From assembly GCF_032854445.1 (NCBI RefSeq), contig NC_088299.1:4003001-4067000 (forward strand): DNA of 64,000 bases, given 5' to 3'. Source of the stretch: Liolophura sinensis (lineage: Eukaryota > Mollusca > Polyplacophora > Chitonida > Chitonidae). The position numbers and the translations under genes are program-made. Under the pieces are notes generated by a model. The model was not told the origin of the DNA. It was given only the letters and a program-made list of their open reading frames with translations, and ran no database searches. Position 1 is the first letter of the stretch. Every line of letters begins with the position of its first letter. This document shows, one piece after another, positions 43,660-56,885 of the stretch.

Positions 43660-44190
43660 GATTTGTGAAGTGTAGATAATCTGGTTTGTGAAGTGTAGAT
43701 TATCTGATTTGTGAAGTGTAGATAATCTGGTTTGTGAAGTGTAGATAATCTGGCTTGTGAAGTGTAGATAATCTGATTTGTGAAGTGTAGATAATCTGGT
43801 TTTTGAAGTTTAGATAATCTGGTTTGTAAAGTAAAGATAATCTTATTTGTAAAGTGTAGATAATCTGATTTGTGAAGTGTAGATAATCTGATTTGTGAAG
43901 TGTAGTTAATCTGGTTTTTGAAGTTTAGATAATCTGGTTTGTAAAGTAAAGATAATCTTATTTGTGAAGTGTAGATAATCTGATTTGTGAAGTGTAGATA
44001 ATCTGGTTTGTGAAGTGTAGATAATCTGATTGTGAAGTGTAGATAATCTGGTTTGTGAAGTGTAGATAATCTGGTTTGTGAAGTGTAGATAATCTGGTTT
44101 GTGAAGTGTAGATAATCTGATTTGTGAAGTGTAGATGATCTGGTTTGTGAGGTGTAGATAATCTGGTTTATAAAGTAAAGATAATCTGGT
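43660..44190 (+). repeat. Minisatellite, 24-bp unit, about 22 copies
   Basis: GATTTGTGAAGTGTAGATAA plus TCTG is repeated over 531 bases. Variants GGTTTTTGAAGTTTAGATAA and GGTTTGTAAAGTAAAGATAA occur together twice about 115 bases apart, showing higher-order duplication. There are no spacers, so it is not a CRISPR. Confidence 0.97.
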
Positions 44191-44449
44191 TCACAATACA
44201 GTTGTGTTATAATTATAACGTATTAATATCCTGAAAAGAGGAATTATTCATTTATTTGATTTATACTTCGTGGTGTCTGTGCAAATCGCCTGTAGCAAAT
44301 TTACAAAGTCTACCAAAGTCTTAAGTGGATCTCCCACTAGACGTTAAATACAGGTGTGTTGCTCGATTATGTATAAACGATGCGACATTTTACATAGGTC
44401 TTGTTCTACTCGCTGCTATTTTGTCTTTTGTATTGTATTTCGGCATAAA
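44191..44449. other. Non-coding link between minisatellite and repeat C
   Basis: AT-rich; nothing recognised. Confidence 0.4.
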
Positions 44450-44790
44450 CTTGGATTCTGCTGGTGGCCTCAGCATCACTGATGTCTGGTCCATTTGCAT
44501 TGTTTTAATGTGATTGAATACTTATTGTGTTGACAGCGCAGCATATTTAGTAATTCTACACCAGTAAAGTCTAATAACTTACAACAGTCATCAATGCATA
44601 TTTTTTAAGCTAGTACTGCTTGAGACAAGGGTTAGACAAGGGTTGCAACTTTTAAGCGCTTACATGAACTGCTGGAATAAATCCCTCGATGCCGGAATCT
44701 ATCAGGAATACGTATGATTATTTGCCAACTGCCACACAGGCTGTACTTTCTATATGCTGTAATCTTTTATGCTGTGACATTTTAAATATG
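44450..44790 (+). repeat. Dispersed repeat C, nearly full length
   Basis: GCTGGTGGCCTCAGCATCAC, GTCTGGTCCATTTGCATTGT, TCTACACCAGTAAAGTCTAA, CATCAATGCATATTTTTTAA and TGATTATTTGCCAACTGCCA occur in order. Confidence 0.75.
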
Positions 44791-46002
44791 AGAACTATTT
44801 AAAATCAAATTATGACAGCTACTGTACCGCAAAGTCTTAAGACGTAAAAACAGAAGTGAAAAATGGGGCAGAAGGAAAAGGATGTTCGTTGAATGGACGG
44901 TCGAAAGCGTTGCGTGTAGACGGTACACAATGCAGCCTGGCCAACATTGCTCCGTCTAAGTATTATACCGAAGACATATTCTACCATAACTGGCATGCTA
45001 TAAAAAGACGAAGCTTGGCTAAAATTGCTACTTATAATAGAGTTTTAAAGCCGGACGCGGTTGTTCACAAAGTAAGCTACAGGTAAGTGGCAAGTTAAAA
45101 AAGTACTAACTAAGCGACATCTTCGTGCCTCGTGAGACCCTTTTCTTTCTTCAGTTTACGCCACCGTTCAAAATGACCACCAATTAAAACTCTAGTCTTG
45201 CTTGTCAACCTGTCGAGCTCTTTTTTATGCCCCTTTTTATGGCCGATCCTGTCATGAGCGAGCCGTAAGTCCTTGTTTTACGCGTGTAACCAGCCATGAT
45301 TGTTTACATATGGAGTTTGTGATTCCACTGAATTGAGAGCGACTCATTTAAATACTCTGGCAGACTTTTCAGTTTCATCTTTTTTTGTTACTTTAATCAA
45401 CCACTGAACGTGCAATGTTGTGGTTGAGATTAACGAAAAGCTTGTCACTTTTACTTCTTGAGAAAAATACCCGATACTCATGGTATTCTTTAATAACGCA
45501 AAAATACCTAATATTTGTGCGCCCGTGTGGCTTTAAGCCACCAGTACAGCACTCATCTCTTACGCCATGAAGAGCAGCTCTATTTGAGGCGTTGTTGTTG
45601 TTGTTGTTGGACATCGTGTTCTTAATCTTGATCGTGGGGTACATTTTTTTAATGCGCATGCATCGTATCTTGTGGTTGTACATTGGTTATTGTGTTACCC
45701 TTATGAGAATCTCACTAAACCGCACAATGTACACGTTTTTTCATACGTCTGTGGCTCATTCCCCAGTAATCTTGGGGTTAATTTTCATCAAAATAGCCGT
45801 AAAAAATTCTTACATGTTTAAACACAAACCTGTGGTAACCAGGATCCAAGCCCGGAGTGTTCATTGTTTGCTCATGAATCGTTAGCGACAAGAGCGGACA
45901 ATGGGCTACACAGCTTTGGTCCCAACTGCTTTAGGACTTCACATTAAAAGCTAATTCCCGCTGTCTGATGATAGCGGAGCATAGGCACAGGAATTCTGCT
46001 GA
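44791..46002. other. Non-coding stretch
   Basis: Nothing recognised apart from a short GTT repeat (about 45588-45608). Confidence 0.4.
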
Positions 46003-46243
46003 TATTTATTTATTTGATTGGTGTTTTATGCCGTACTCAGGAACCAACATTATGGTGGGAGGAAACCGGGTAGAGCCTGTTTAATAGTACTACATGAAAC
46101 CCATGACCATCCGCAGGTTGCTGGCAGACATTCCCACGTACGGCCGCAGAGGAAGCCAGCATAAGCTGGACCGCATTGGTGGGAGACTCCTGGGTCATTG
46201 TGCTGTGGTGGCGTGTTAGCCCCCTTGGCAACGGTGACCTCCG
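46003..46243 (-). repeat. SINE family A, long reverse copy
   Basis: TATTTATTTATTTGATTGGT, TTTTATGCCGTACTCAGGAA, ATGACCATCCGCAGGTTGCT, GAGGAAGCCAGCATAAGCTG and TTGGTGGGAGACTCCTGGGT occur in order, almost the full element in complement. The GAATATTTCACTTATACGAC block is deleted. Confidence 0.85.
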
Positions 46244-46512
46244 ATTATGCTTTTAAAATACATTCCTTAAGAGTATCTGAGTAGTTGAGTAAAAACATGC
46301 TCAAATCAATAGTCTGATATTCCTTCATCAAATAATCAATATCGTCATTTCAAAGGGAACTATTCAAGATCTAAAGCCATAGAAAAGCCAGTATTGTGAC
46401 AGACGAGACAGGCATACTATACACAAAGAACTTCATCAAGCACCCCCTAGAATATTTTACGATTACAAAGCAGTTCTTAATTTTAATACTATAATGATAA
46501 TGTTCATGTCAC

Positions 46513-46596
46513 ACACCTTAATGCTGGCCGCTCGTCGTATAAGTGAAATATTCTTTAGTAAGGCGTAAAACACCAATCAAATAAATAAATAAATAT
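46513..46596 (+). repeat. SINE family A, 3' end only
   Basis: TTAATGCTGGCCGCTCGTCG, TATAAGTGAAATATTCTTTA and CACCAATCAAATAAATAAAT directly precede the Tc1/mariner relic. Confidence 0.87.
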
Positions 46597-46597
46597 A

Positions 46598-46915
46598 CAA
46601 TTAAGGCCATTGGACGACAACTGGGTTACAACCATTCCATCATCAGAAGGCTTATGATCAGAAGGTCAGGACAACCCAGGAAGACAACCCCCCGTAAAGA
46701 CAAAGCCCTAGCACGTCTGCTTGCACATCAGTGACATTCTGAATCCTGATGTCGTAGTTCATTTCGACAACCACTCATTGGGTGTATTCATCCGTATTCA
46801 TGGATGGCAACGCCAGATCACATCGTGCTCGAGCTGTGATCACTTTGTCAGGAATAAAGTGGTTTTGAATCTTCCTTGGCCTGCAATGAGCCTCGATCTT
46901 CGGGTTTGAACCACT
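46598..46915 (+). pseudogene. Tc1/mariner transposase relic
   Basis: Shifting frames give AIGRQLGYNHSIIRRLMIR, then SGQPRKTTPRKDKALARLL, which is the helix-turn-helix and GRPRKTT-type linker of Tc1-like transposases. Further on come DGNARSHRARAV and LPWPAMSLDL, matching the D-NARPHRA and LPWPA-SPDL catalytic-core motifs. The region between is deleted and there are stops and frame changes. Terminal inverted repeats were not found. It is an inactive internal fragment of a cut-and-paste transposon. Confidence 0.8.
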
Positions 46916-49469
46916 GCTTCAACACTACTCACTATTCAAACCATCGTTTCACATCAAAACCTGTGACGATAGAAATGTATGTGTGTTATTATAAAAACAC
47001 ATGGATTCCATTCATTTTTGGCGTTTTTCATTGGCCACATTGTCACACGTTTCTTTTTCGGGCACCCACGTTCAAGACATAACACCAGTTGTTTCTTTTT
47101 CCAGTCACAAAATAGGCAAGTAGCAGGGCATGGACCTCTTAGGAAAAGCGAAAGTGTTTCTCGGAGAAAATAAGTTGAAAGTTTCCTGTTGTCATTCGAT
47201 AAATAATTTAGGTTGGCCAGGTTCATTACACATTGGATAGCGAGGGCTAAGTTTCAGTAACTTTACTTTTTACGTTCTTTTTCCCCTATCTAGCCTATAT
47301 TAATTATTTCTGGTGTTTGATGGAATGAGTTTGACAGTGTGCAGCCAGTTCAGCCTGATAAAATAATTTGGTCCGTATTACCTACATGCACTTACCGGTA
47401 AATTTGCTTAATAGCGGCCACTTATTCTTAGCCGCATATTAGCGCGCCAATAGTTGTTCCGTGAACCGTAGATTTTACACTGGTCGTTAATGTATTCAGC
47501 AGAATGCGGTGTTATATATACATCTGCGTCTGTCTCGAAGTAAAATTATTACTGGGTTGTCAGCGAGCTCTTTCCTTATTGAGAAATAATTTACTAGTCG
47601 GAGACAGAAGTTCTGGGTACCTGACTCTGCCTATCAAAGGTAACATTTTTCTCCGGATGTACTCATACAATGAATATATCATACAGGTGAAGCGAGTAGC
47701 GATGCATCTTCTGTGATCAATATATAGATCCCAGACAGGTTTTACTCTGTCTTAATGAGCTGGCTTTTTATCTGCCATTTACCTGTGCAGTAATCAATAA
47801 ACCAAATCACTATTGTCTCGACTGGCTAATTTTAAGCTTTTATCCACTTCACCGCTATCTGCCAATAGTACACACCCGTATTTTTTCAAGATTAACCAAG
47901 GTCAATTATAAAGTCATTAGAGATGATGAACTAATTGTTGCTTTACAAATCCGCTTTTCTTTCAAGATGCCGTTCTCTATATCCTAAAAAACAAAAGTTT
48001 TACCTTCATTGATTTCGAAATTATGTTGTATTTTGCGTGGCCGCAGTGCTATATTAAATTGTCACATTACATTGAGGTTCGAAACAAACATTGTTCTATC
48101 TTATTCGTCCAAGTTATTCGTCTGAAAGCCTTCATATATATCATTTAAGTTTTATATATTGACTAAAATAACATAATAAATAAGTGAATTATCTATCTAT
48201 TTGATATGAGTTTCTTGATGTCTTTATTTCTTTCTTTACCTATTTGGTTACGTTTATTTCTAACTGTAAATCTAAACGGTATGTGTTATTTTTCTTTGCT
48301 TGTTGTTTTCTTTTTTTTTCATTATTATCTCTTTTTTATTTACCTGTTCTTTCCTTGATTTAATATATTGATTAAATATAATACTTTTTTATTCATTCAG
48401 TTCTTAAACCTGACACAAAGTGTTTAGGCCCAAGACTCACTGTGTGTTACATACTAGTATTAGCTGTTAACAACTGATCCTCAACAAAATCTCCATATCA
48501 AATATCCCCTGTTCCAAGATCATATCCAATCAATACCCGTAATTCTTAGAGGTTGGTAGACCTCGTCGACGACAACCTATCCATGGGTGAGCTGTTGTGG
48601 CGCTCCAAGAGAAAAACATTTTTTTCCATTTCATCTGGCTATAAAACCCCAGCGAATATTGACAGCTCCGCTCAAATCATTATGACTCTTAACCAAAGAC
48701 TTGTGACCTTTCCTTCAACTCAAATAAATATTTCTAGCTGAAAACGCACGGTCTTAGGTCGATGTGCAATTAGTAATAAGTATGCCAATTGATTTCATGT
48801 AGAAGGTGCTATTGAAATATTATACACACGTGGGTAGATACCGTGCCACACCCGCCTTTGACCTTTTTCCGTTTAAGAATCGTGCAGTTTCCCTATAGGT
48901 TAAATGAATGCAATCACTAATTCTTTTCAAGATGCAAGTTTCTTTTGACGGCTAAGAAAAATGATGTGCTTGAAAAAATCACCTCCTGAAAAAAAAACGC
49001 CTTGAAGTTTTCAAACCGTCTTTGTTTAGACATGCTCTCTATCGCACATAAGTAAGATTAACATCAGAATCGGTCTTTTGTTATATAGCTGACATCTTCT
49101 CGCACTATGTGGTTCTAATTTGAATTCTCATTTAGACGGGTCGGGCTGACGGCATTGTTGTTGTTGGACATGGTGTTGTTGTTATTCCTGATCACGGGGT
49201 GCCTTTTTGAAACGCGCAAGAACCAGCAGCGATATTAATCGATCTGGTTTATTAAAACACCATGCAGTAATGTGAATTAAAAGCTGTAATATTCATACAG
49301 TAATTCTCAGAGCTTGTCGATGTACACGAGGATATTTTCTTCCATACAACGTGTCCTGGGTTAAGCTATTTGTTCCTTGTAAGTTTCGAAAGATTGATTA
49401 AAAAGCAATGTCAAAGATTCACCTACTTTTGAAGATAAGCTAATGGAAAAGCACCCTACTGTCAATACA
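46916..49469. other. Non-coding stretch
   Basis: AT-rich DNA with T-rich tracts at about 48160-48400. No gene or repeat family member was recognised. Confidence 0.4.
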
Positions 49470-49520
49470 TATTTATTTATTTATTTGACGTTGTTTAACA
49501 TCATACTCAAAGGCTTCTTA
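49470..49520 (-). repeat. SINE family A, reverse tail fragment
   Basis: ATTTATTTATTTATTTGACG, TTGTTTAACATCATACTCAA: only the tail and the end block are present. Confidence 0.6.
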
Positions 49521-49714
49521 TTGATACGAAGGCGGTCGGTTTTGTAAGTGGAGGAAATCGCAGCACGTGGCATACAGTTATATAGACACCACACTGTGCG
49601 TAGGACCACAAGAACCTACTCGACTGCTTTTGTCACCATTGCCCCATGTACAGTGAGAGCGCGGAAATCCCCTGATTTCTTGTCCATTGCCGGATTTGAA
49701 GGCAAACCTCTTAT

Positions 49715-49874
49715 CTTCTGGCTTCCTCTCCGGCCCTACGTGGGAAGATCTCTCAGCAACTTGCGGATGGTCGTGGCTCTGCCCGGTTTCCTCTCACCAT
49801 AATGCTGGCCGACATCGTATAAACGAAATATTCTTGAGTACGGAGTAAAACAGCAATCAAATAAATGAATAAAT
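49715..49874 (+). repeat. SINE family A, 3' half
   Basis: TCTGGCTTCCTCTCCGGCCC, TACGTGGGAAGATCTCTCAG, AACTTGCGGATGGTCGTGG and AAATATTCTTGAGTACGGAG occur in order, with tail AATCAAATAAATGAATAAAT. Confidence 0.87.
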
Positions 49875-49885
49875 CTTATATTCTA

Positions 49886-50131
49886 GAACAGCCCCGATAG
49901 CGTCCGCTTCGGGGGGAGGTATACCTACGATAACGTCCTCGCTTGACGTTCAGCATTAAGGGAATAGTGCAACGACTGGTTGACCGGTATCAGTATAATG
50001 ACTCTAGACAGCACTAGATAATAGAGCGGTGGAAATCCACCCTACATGCACTCTAAGGATTCTTTCTTCGTCATATGATTGAAAAAGTGTTAAGCACGAC
50101 ATTAAACCCCAAGCACTCACTCACTCACTCT
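49886..50131 (+). repeat. SINE family B, internally deleted
   Basis: CAGCCCCGATAGCGTCCGCT (head remnant), TCCTCGCTTGACGTTCAGCA, GGTATCAGTATAATGACTC, CAGCACTAGATAATAGAGCG and ACATTAAACCCCAAGCACTC occur in order with a CACT tail. It follows a family A tail directly. Confidence 0.8.
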
Positions 50132-50551
50132 TGTCTGCTATACAGCTGTTAGGGTTGTAACATGTTACCATCTCAACCTTAGTGGATTAATATCTCTAGA
50201 ATTATGTTTTACCTTTTCTGATGGAAAAAAAATTACAGTTTTTTGCCACGATATGGCTGATATACTACCGGAATATCGTAAAACGAAGTCATTCCTTCCC
50301 GTTTAGGTTTGCACGCAGTATCGTGGCTTACTAAAATACCGAATTTTGACGTCACTATTTTATGCCACATGAACATGACGAATTATTTGAGGCGTTAAGT
50401 TAATGTATGGCGAAATCACATTCTGGGACGTGATTTGGACGTTATCAGTTTGTTCACCTGTCAGCCTTATTATTATGATGAAACTCCACGTTTACACACG
50501 GGATTTCGCGCGACATGAACTGTATCCATGTCTTGAATTTCTGTCTACAAG
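50132..50551. other. Non-coding stretch
   Basis: Contains CCACGATATGGCTGATATAC at about 50247-50266, an inverted relative of the TTTCAGCCATATCG block seen near 28500 and 43410. Otherwise nothing recognised. Confidence 0.4.
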
Positions 50552-50768
50552 GTTCGGTCCTCCGACGCCTAATGCGGTCGCTGTTAGCTCAAGTCAGGGT
50601 TATGCTGGATTCCTCTCCAGTGGAACGTGGGTAGGGCTACCAGTAATCTGTGTCATTTGTTTCACCCGAGTTCTGCTCGGTTCATCCAAGCATAATGCTG
50701 GCCGCCGTTGTATAAGTGAAATATTCTTTAGTATGGCGCAAAACCCAAATCAAATAAGCAAATAAAAT
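50552..50768 (+). repeat. SINE family A, diverged head
   Basis: GGTCCTCCGACGCCTAATGC, GTCGCTGTTAGCTCAAGTCA, CATAATGCTGGCCGCCGTTG and TATAAGTGAAATATTCTTTA occur in order, with tail AATCAAATAAGCAAATAAAA. Confidence 0.83.
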
Positions 50769-51121
50769 TTTAAAGAGCCGAAAACAACAAAAACATTCGA
50801 TGGAATATGGGTTTTTATTGATGATTTTAGCGCCTTGCGTCATGCTCAGAAATTGTTCACCTTTGTGGCGATGATCAGCTGTGTGGAAAACCAGACACGA
50901 TTTCATGGAAGCCACGTCTCAGCACCGCAAAGTATATCTAGATGTTCTCCAGCTTATGAATTGTGTATTTGGAACGTTTCTAAGGAACGTAATAATGTGT
51001 ATAAAACTGCAGATTTATTTTCGGTATTCCTTATAATAATTTTTTGGAATATTTGAATGGATTATCGTACACAACATAAACACTGCATACACTACATACC
51101 CCGGTCGCACGTTCAGCGGGC

Positions 51122-51190
51122 GCTGAACTCCAACCTGTGACCTCAGGGGTCAAGGTCATGGAACATATGACCCCTAACCATTAGTTCAGC
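51122..51190. other. Imperfect palindrome with nuclear-receptor-like half sites
   Basis: The outer arms GCTGAACT and AGTTCAGC flank TGACCTCAGGGGTCAAGGTC and later TGACCCC. GGGGTCAAGGTCA is a DR1-type arrangement (AGGTCA-like half sites one base apart). Whether any factor binds is unknown; it may be part of a foldback repeat. Confidence 0.35.
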
Positions 51191-51440
51191 CGGTCATTGA
51201 GGGGTCTGGACGTACCTTACAATGGTGATCCATTTCAAGACTTATTGTAGGCTGTAAACTTATGTTATACCACATTACTACACAACCGTTATGCAACATT
51301 TCTGTACCATTATTGAACGTCTGGAGCCAGAAGCTTCCATCCTGTATATATCGACCTAGTAGTTTTAACTCCTGCGTGGATGGATCGGAAAATGCCGACA
51401 GTCTCATTCGTCACTATTACACAACCGCATCGAGGTTCAA

Positions 51441-51443
<3 letters not shown>

Positions 51444-51516
<73 letters not shown>
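51444..51516. repeat. Microsatellite (TA)n
   Basis: About 36 TA units; apparent open frames across it (YIYIYI) are artefacts. Confidence 0.97.
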
Positions 51517-51519
<3 letters not shown>

Positions 51520-51842
51520 CGGCGAGATAATATAGCTTTAACACATAATCACCTTCGGAAACGTTCCCTGGCTGCAATAGCCCTACCTTGGCTGTTGATT
51601 CACTTGGAAACTGTGTGGAAGAGAATAGTTTTCCTTCTCGTGTACAGTAGTTGCTATGGCAATACTGATACTCAGGTGGTAACACTGGCGTCTTTCAAGA
51701 TAGTTCAAAGGCTTTTTAGATGAGCACATTGTCAGGATAATCTGCCTGAGCTATGTACATATAAGTGATAATAAGTGAGGGGCTTTAATTTCATATTCAG
51801 CCTTCGTTAAAAATGATGCGGCATGAAATGTGACCTTTCACC

Positions 51843-51931
51843 ATTTATTTATTTATTTATTTGATTGGTGTTTTATGTCGTACTCAAGAATATTTCACTT
51901 ATGCGACGACGGCCAGCATTATGATCGCGTG
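51843..51931 (-). repeat. SINE family A, reverse 3' end
   Basis: ATTTATTTGATTGGTGTTTT, ATGTCGTACTCAAGAATATT and CGACGACGGCCAGCATTATG: a well preserved end. A plus-strand head piece (GGTGTCCGTGGCCGAGTTGG) lies just after, at 51939-51973. Confidence 0.85.
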
Positions 51932-51973
51932 ACGTCTCAGGGGTGTCCGTGGCCGAGTTGGTTAGCGAGGTGA

Positions 51974-53240
51974 CAAGAAATGTGAAGTATCAAAGAACAA
52001 TTAATTTATACGTCAGAATCGTTATTATTTCCCTGAAGAAAAAACTTGCACCATGTCCAGGCTATTGAATTCCCCACATTAACTGTAATATATGTCATTA
52101 TTATTTATGAGATGATATCCTTTCAAATGGCCGTCTTTTCATTAATGTATTTGTACATGTGTTTTAATGGTAAACTTTATCAAATGTTTCGGGCAGTAAT
52201 ATAAATTGTGGCTAGATTGACATTTTTAGAATCTGTAATCTGTGACAATAAGTTAGTTTTATTTCATTAGTATTTTACGCCGCACTTAAGAATATTTCAC
52301 TTCTTCTTACAGCGGTTGAAAGTACTGACTGACAACAATTGTAACAGGCGAAACGCACGACTGGTTTATTTGATGTGACAGTATGAAGAATCGTCCAAAA
52401 CTGAAAATGGTCAATTAACCTATTTATATTAATTAGACAAGTACAATTGTGAGTGCTGATGATTATATCGGTTGCTAGAATTGTTACAGCTCAGTGTGCT
52501 AAGTCTCCATTTACAAACGGATTTTCCTAAGTGCACTTAGCTAAATAGTCCATCTCCCATTAGCCTACTAAGCCATTAGCAGCCACTATACCACAACTAT
52601 AGCTGTGCTAGTTGAATTCTCTTTGATATTTTATAATTTATTTTCGGTTCTTCCTTTAGTTTTTCTTTCATTACAAACAATAATAAAGTTTTTTCTGTTT
52701 TGGGCTGATTTGTTCAAAACTGTGTTAGCAGTTAAGTCCGTTATTAACTTTAGTTTGGACTTAAGTGTCCTTAGTTTTGTATTAGGTCAATGTTGTTATT
52801 GAGACTTAAGCGTGACCTTTAATGTGCTTTTGAACAACCGGCCCTGGTATACAACAAGGACTCTGACGTACTGTTTAGTACATCTTTGATATATGTTCAT
52901 GTTTTTGTTTGGGTCAGGTTCTGTTTCCACAAAAATGGTAATTACATAGACATGTAATTGAAGAGACTGTACTATTGCTAGCCTATTTGATCTGATAGTA
53001 TGGATTTTTTGCTGAAAAAATCTCACGTATATTTTGTTGAGATAACTTTTTAATACACCATAGGACTGCACGTTTGACAGGTTACAGGACAACTTAATCA
53101 ACAAATATGATTTGATTTGCACAATGCACATTTATCAAAAACAATATTTGGAATTTGAAGGATGTAGCTACTGATTGCTTGAAATTCAACTTTATGTTCA
53201 CCATAGCCTTAGGGTCTCTTATAGCATGTGTAGAAAGATC
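51974..53240. other. Non-coding stretch
   Basis: A SINE A reverse fragment lies at about 52256-52316 (TATTTTACGCCGCACTTAAG, AATATTTCACTTC). The rest shows no coding or repeat signal. Confidence 0.45.
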
Positions 53241-53242
53241 TC

Positions 53243-53479
53243 AGAGGTCTCCGCGACCGATGGGCTTCGCACGCCAGCACAGCGCAACGACCCGGGTGCC
53301 TCCCACCAATGCGGTCGCTGTGAGTTCCTCTCCGACCGTACGTGGGAAAGTCTTGCAGCAGCCTGCGGATGGTCGTGAGCCTCTGCCCGGTTTCCTCCCA
53401 CCATAATGCTGGCCGCTGTGGTATACGTGAAATACTCTTGGGTATTGTGTAAAAGACCAATCAAATAAATAAATAAATT
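53243..53479 (+). repeat. SINE family A, full length
   Basis: GAGGTCTCCGCGACCGATGG (head), CACCAATGCGGTCGCTGTGA, TACGTGGGAAAGTCTTGCAG, CAGCCTGCGGATGGTCGTGA, CATAATGCTGGCCGCTGTGG and AATCAAATAAATAAATAAAT occur in order. Confidence 0.87.
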
Positions 53480-54119
53480 AAAGATCCTATCTCAAGCCAC
53501 AATCAACTTTTTGCCGCGTAATGGGTTGGAATTTCAGATGACACGGTTTATTCAAAGCCGCACCTGCATCCCTGGTGTAGAGCCTTCCGAAAGTTGTAAG
53601 TGTGCGCGCAACTCTTAATAAAGGTATTCACCTGTTGCACTGAAGTCTGAACATAAATGGTTTGTTTTAGTGCTCTAAGAAAGCAGACATCTAGAGCTAG
53701 AATGAAGACTATACTATCAGAATTAGGACTTCTACACTGACCAGGTATACCCTGGAGATAGAGGCAGGGGGCTCTCTTGTCTGGTCTACAGCTAACCCAC
53801 TGCGGACCTATATGATTATTAGCTCTGAATATCTCTACGTTTGCTAAAACTCCTGTAGAACTGTGAAACCCTATATTTGCTTTTCTCAAGTATTACCAGA
53901 GGACCGCTGCCTCGCACTTATTTCGTGTCTCCTGCGAAAATACAAACCTGCACAAATACGCGCCCTTCAGATTCGTCGGCCTTTATCGTTTTACAGGCTG
54001 CTTGTCCACGGGGAAGTAATCTGACGTCGGTGACCTGTCTGTTAATGTAAATGGGTCAAAAAATGGGTCAAAAAAAGGGTCAAAAATCAAATCCACTGTC
54101 ACGTGTAAATGGAAACTCA
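53480..54119. other. Non-coding stretch with an unrecognised open frame
   Basis: A minus-strand frame of 113 codons at 53548-53889 has no family motif I recognise. A short triplicate of AAATGGGTCAAAA lies at about 54048-54085. Confidence 0.35.
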
Positions 54120-54139
54120 AAGGAGTGACATTATACTGC

Positions 54140-54500
54140 ATTGGTGAATAAATTTTGCTGGTGGACCAAGCATCACCGAGGTCTGGTCCCTTTGCATTGT
54201 GTTAATGTTTTGTACGTTAAGGGTGATGACCCTCGAGTAAATTTAGACCAGTTATGTCATTTACTGACTTGTAATTAATATCACTACACGTCTTTCGTCT
54301 AATTCTGCTCAAACCATGGTGCTAGGGAATGCAATGTACCACTATACAAGCATTTACATAAACCTTAGTATAGAATAAAACTCTAGCTGATATAAATTGA
54401 CAAGAGGCCGTATTTCGCCCGTTACGTGTGATTATTTGCCAGCTATCACACTGTTGTCACTGCCTTGGTTTTACTCTCTATGATGGACGTCTGTAATTAT
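54140..54500 (+). repeat. Dispersed repeat C, best full-length copy
   Basis: GCTGGTGGACCAAGCATCAC, GGTCTGGTCCCTTTGCATTG, TTTAGACCAGTTATGTCATT, AATTCTGCTCAAACCATGGT, AATAAAACTCTAGCTGATAT, TTGACAAGAGGCCGTATTTC, and TTGTCACTGCCTTGGTTTTA follow in order. The family is about 370-400 bases, with no clear terminal repeats and no coding capacity. Confidence 0.78.
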
Positions 54501-56538
<2,038 letters not shown>

Positions 56539-56699
56539 TTGCACATGTATATCCTTGTAAAGATAAAGTGAACGATTCGTAGACTTTCCAAAAGTTAAGA
56601 GACAAATATGGTTTGATCGTATTAGATTTCAATCTTCTGCATATTGAGACATGACCCTTGCAACACAGTGCATCGGTTATAGAATGAAAGACTACAGCA

Positions 56700-56885
56700 T
56701 AGAGAGTAAAACCAGTTAGGGTTTTATTCTACTGCTTTTCAAGAAAATGCTTAAATAGTAGCAAATTACACACCCTAACAACACCTTGCCTTAAGCCTGC
56801 ATAGAAATTGCATTGATTTTAATTGCAATTTATTAAACGGCACTGTTCTATAGTTAGTCGCAAATGCTGTGTTGTCGACATATTA
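56700..56885 (-). repeat. Dispersed repeat C, reverse copy
   Basis: AGAGAGTAAAACCAGTTAGG, GGTTTTATTCTACTG, AAATAGTAGCAAATTACACA and AATTTATTAAACGGCACTG are the complement of the family's centre. Confidence 0.7.

Noticed and set aside
43660-44190. Regular 24-bp array as a possible CRISPR
   Set aside because: Units are head to tail with no unique spacers, and the genome is animal-like.
51262-51723. 153-codon frame with YIYIYI repeat, and similar frames at 56322-56632
   Set aside because: They are created by TA microsatellites, which lack stops in two frames.
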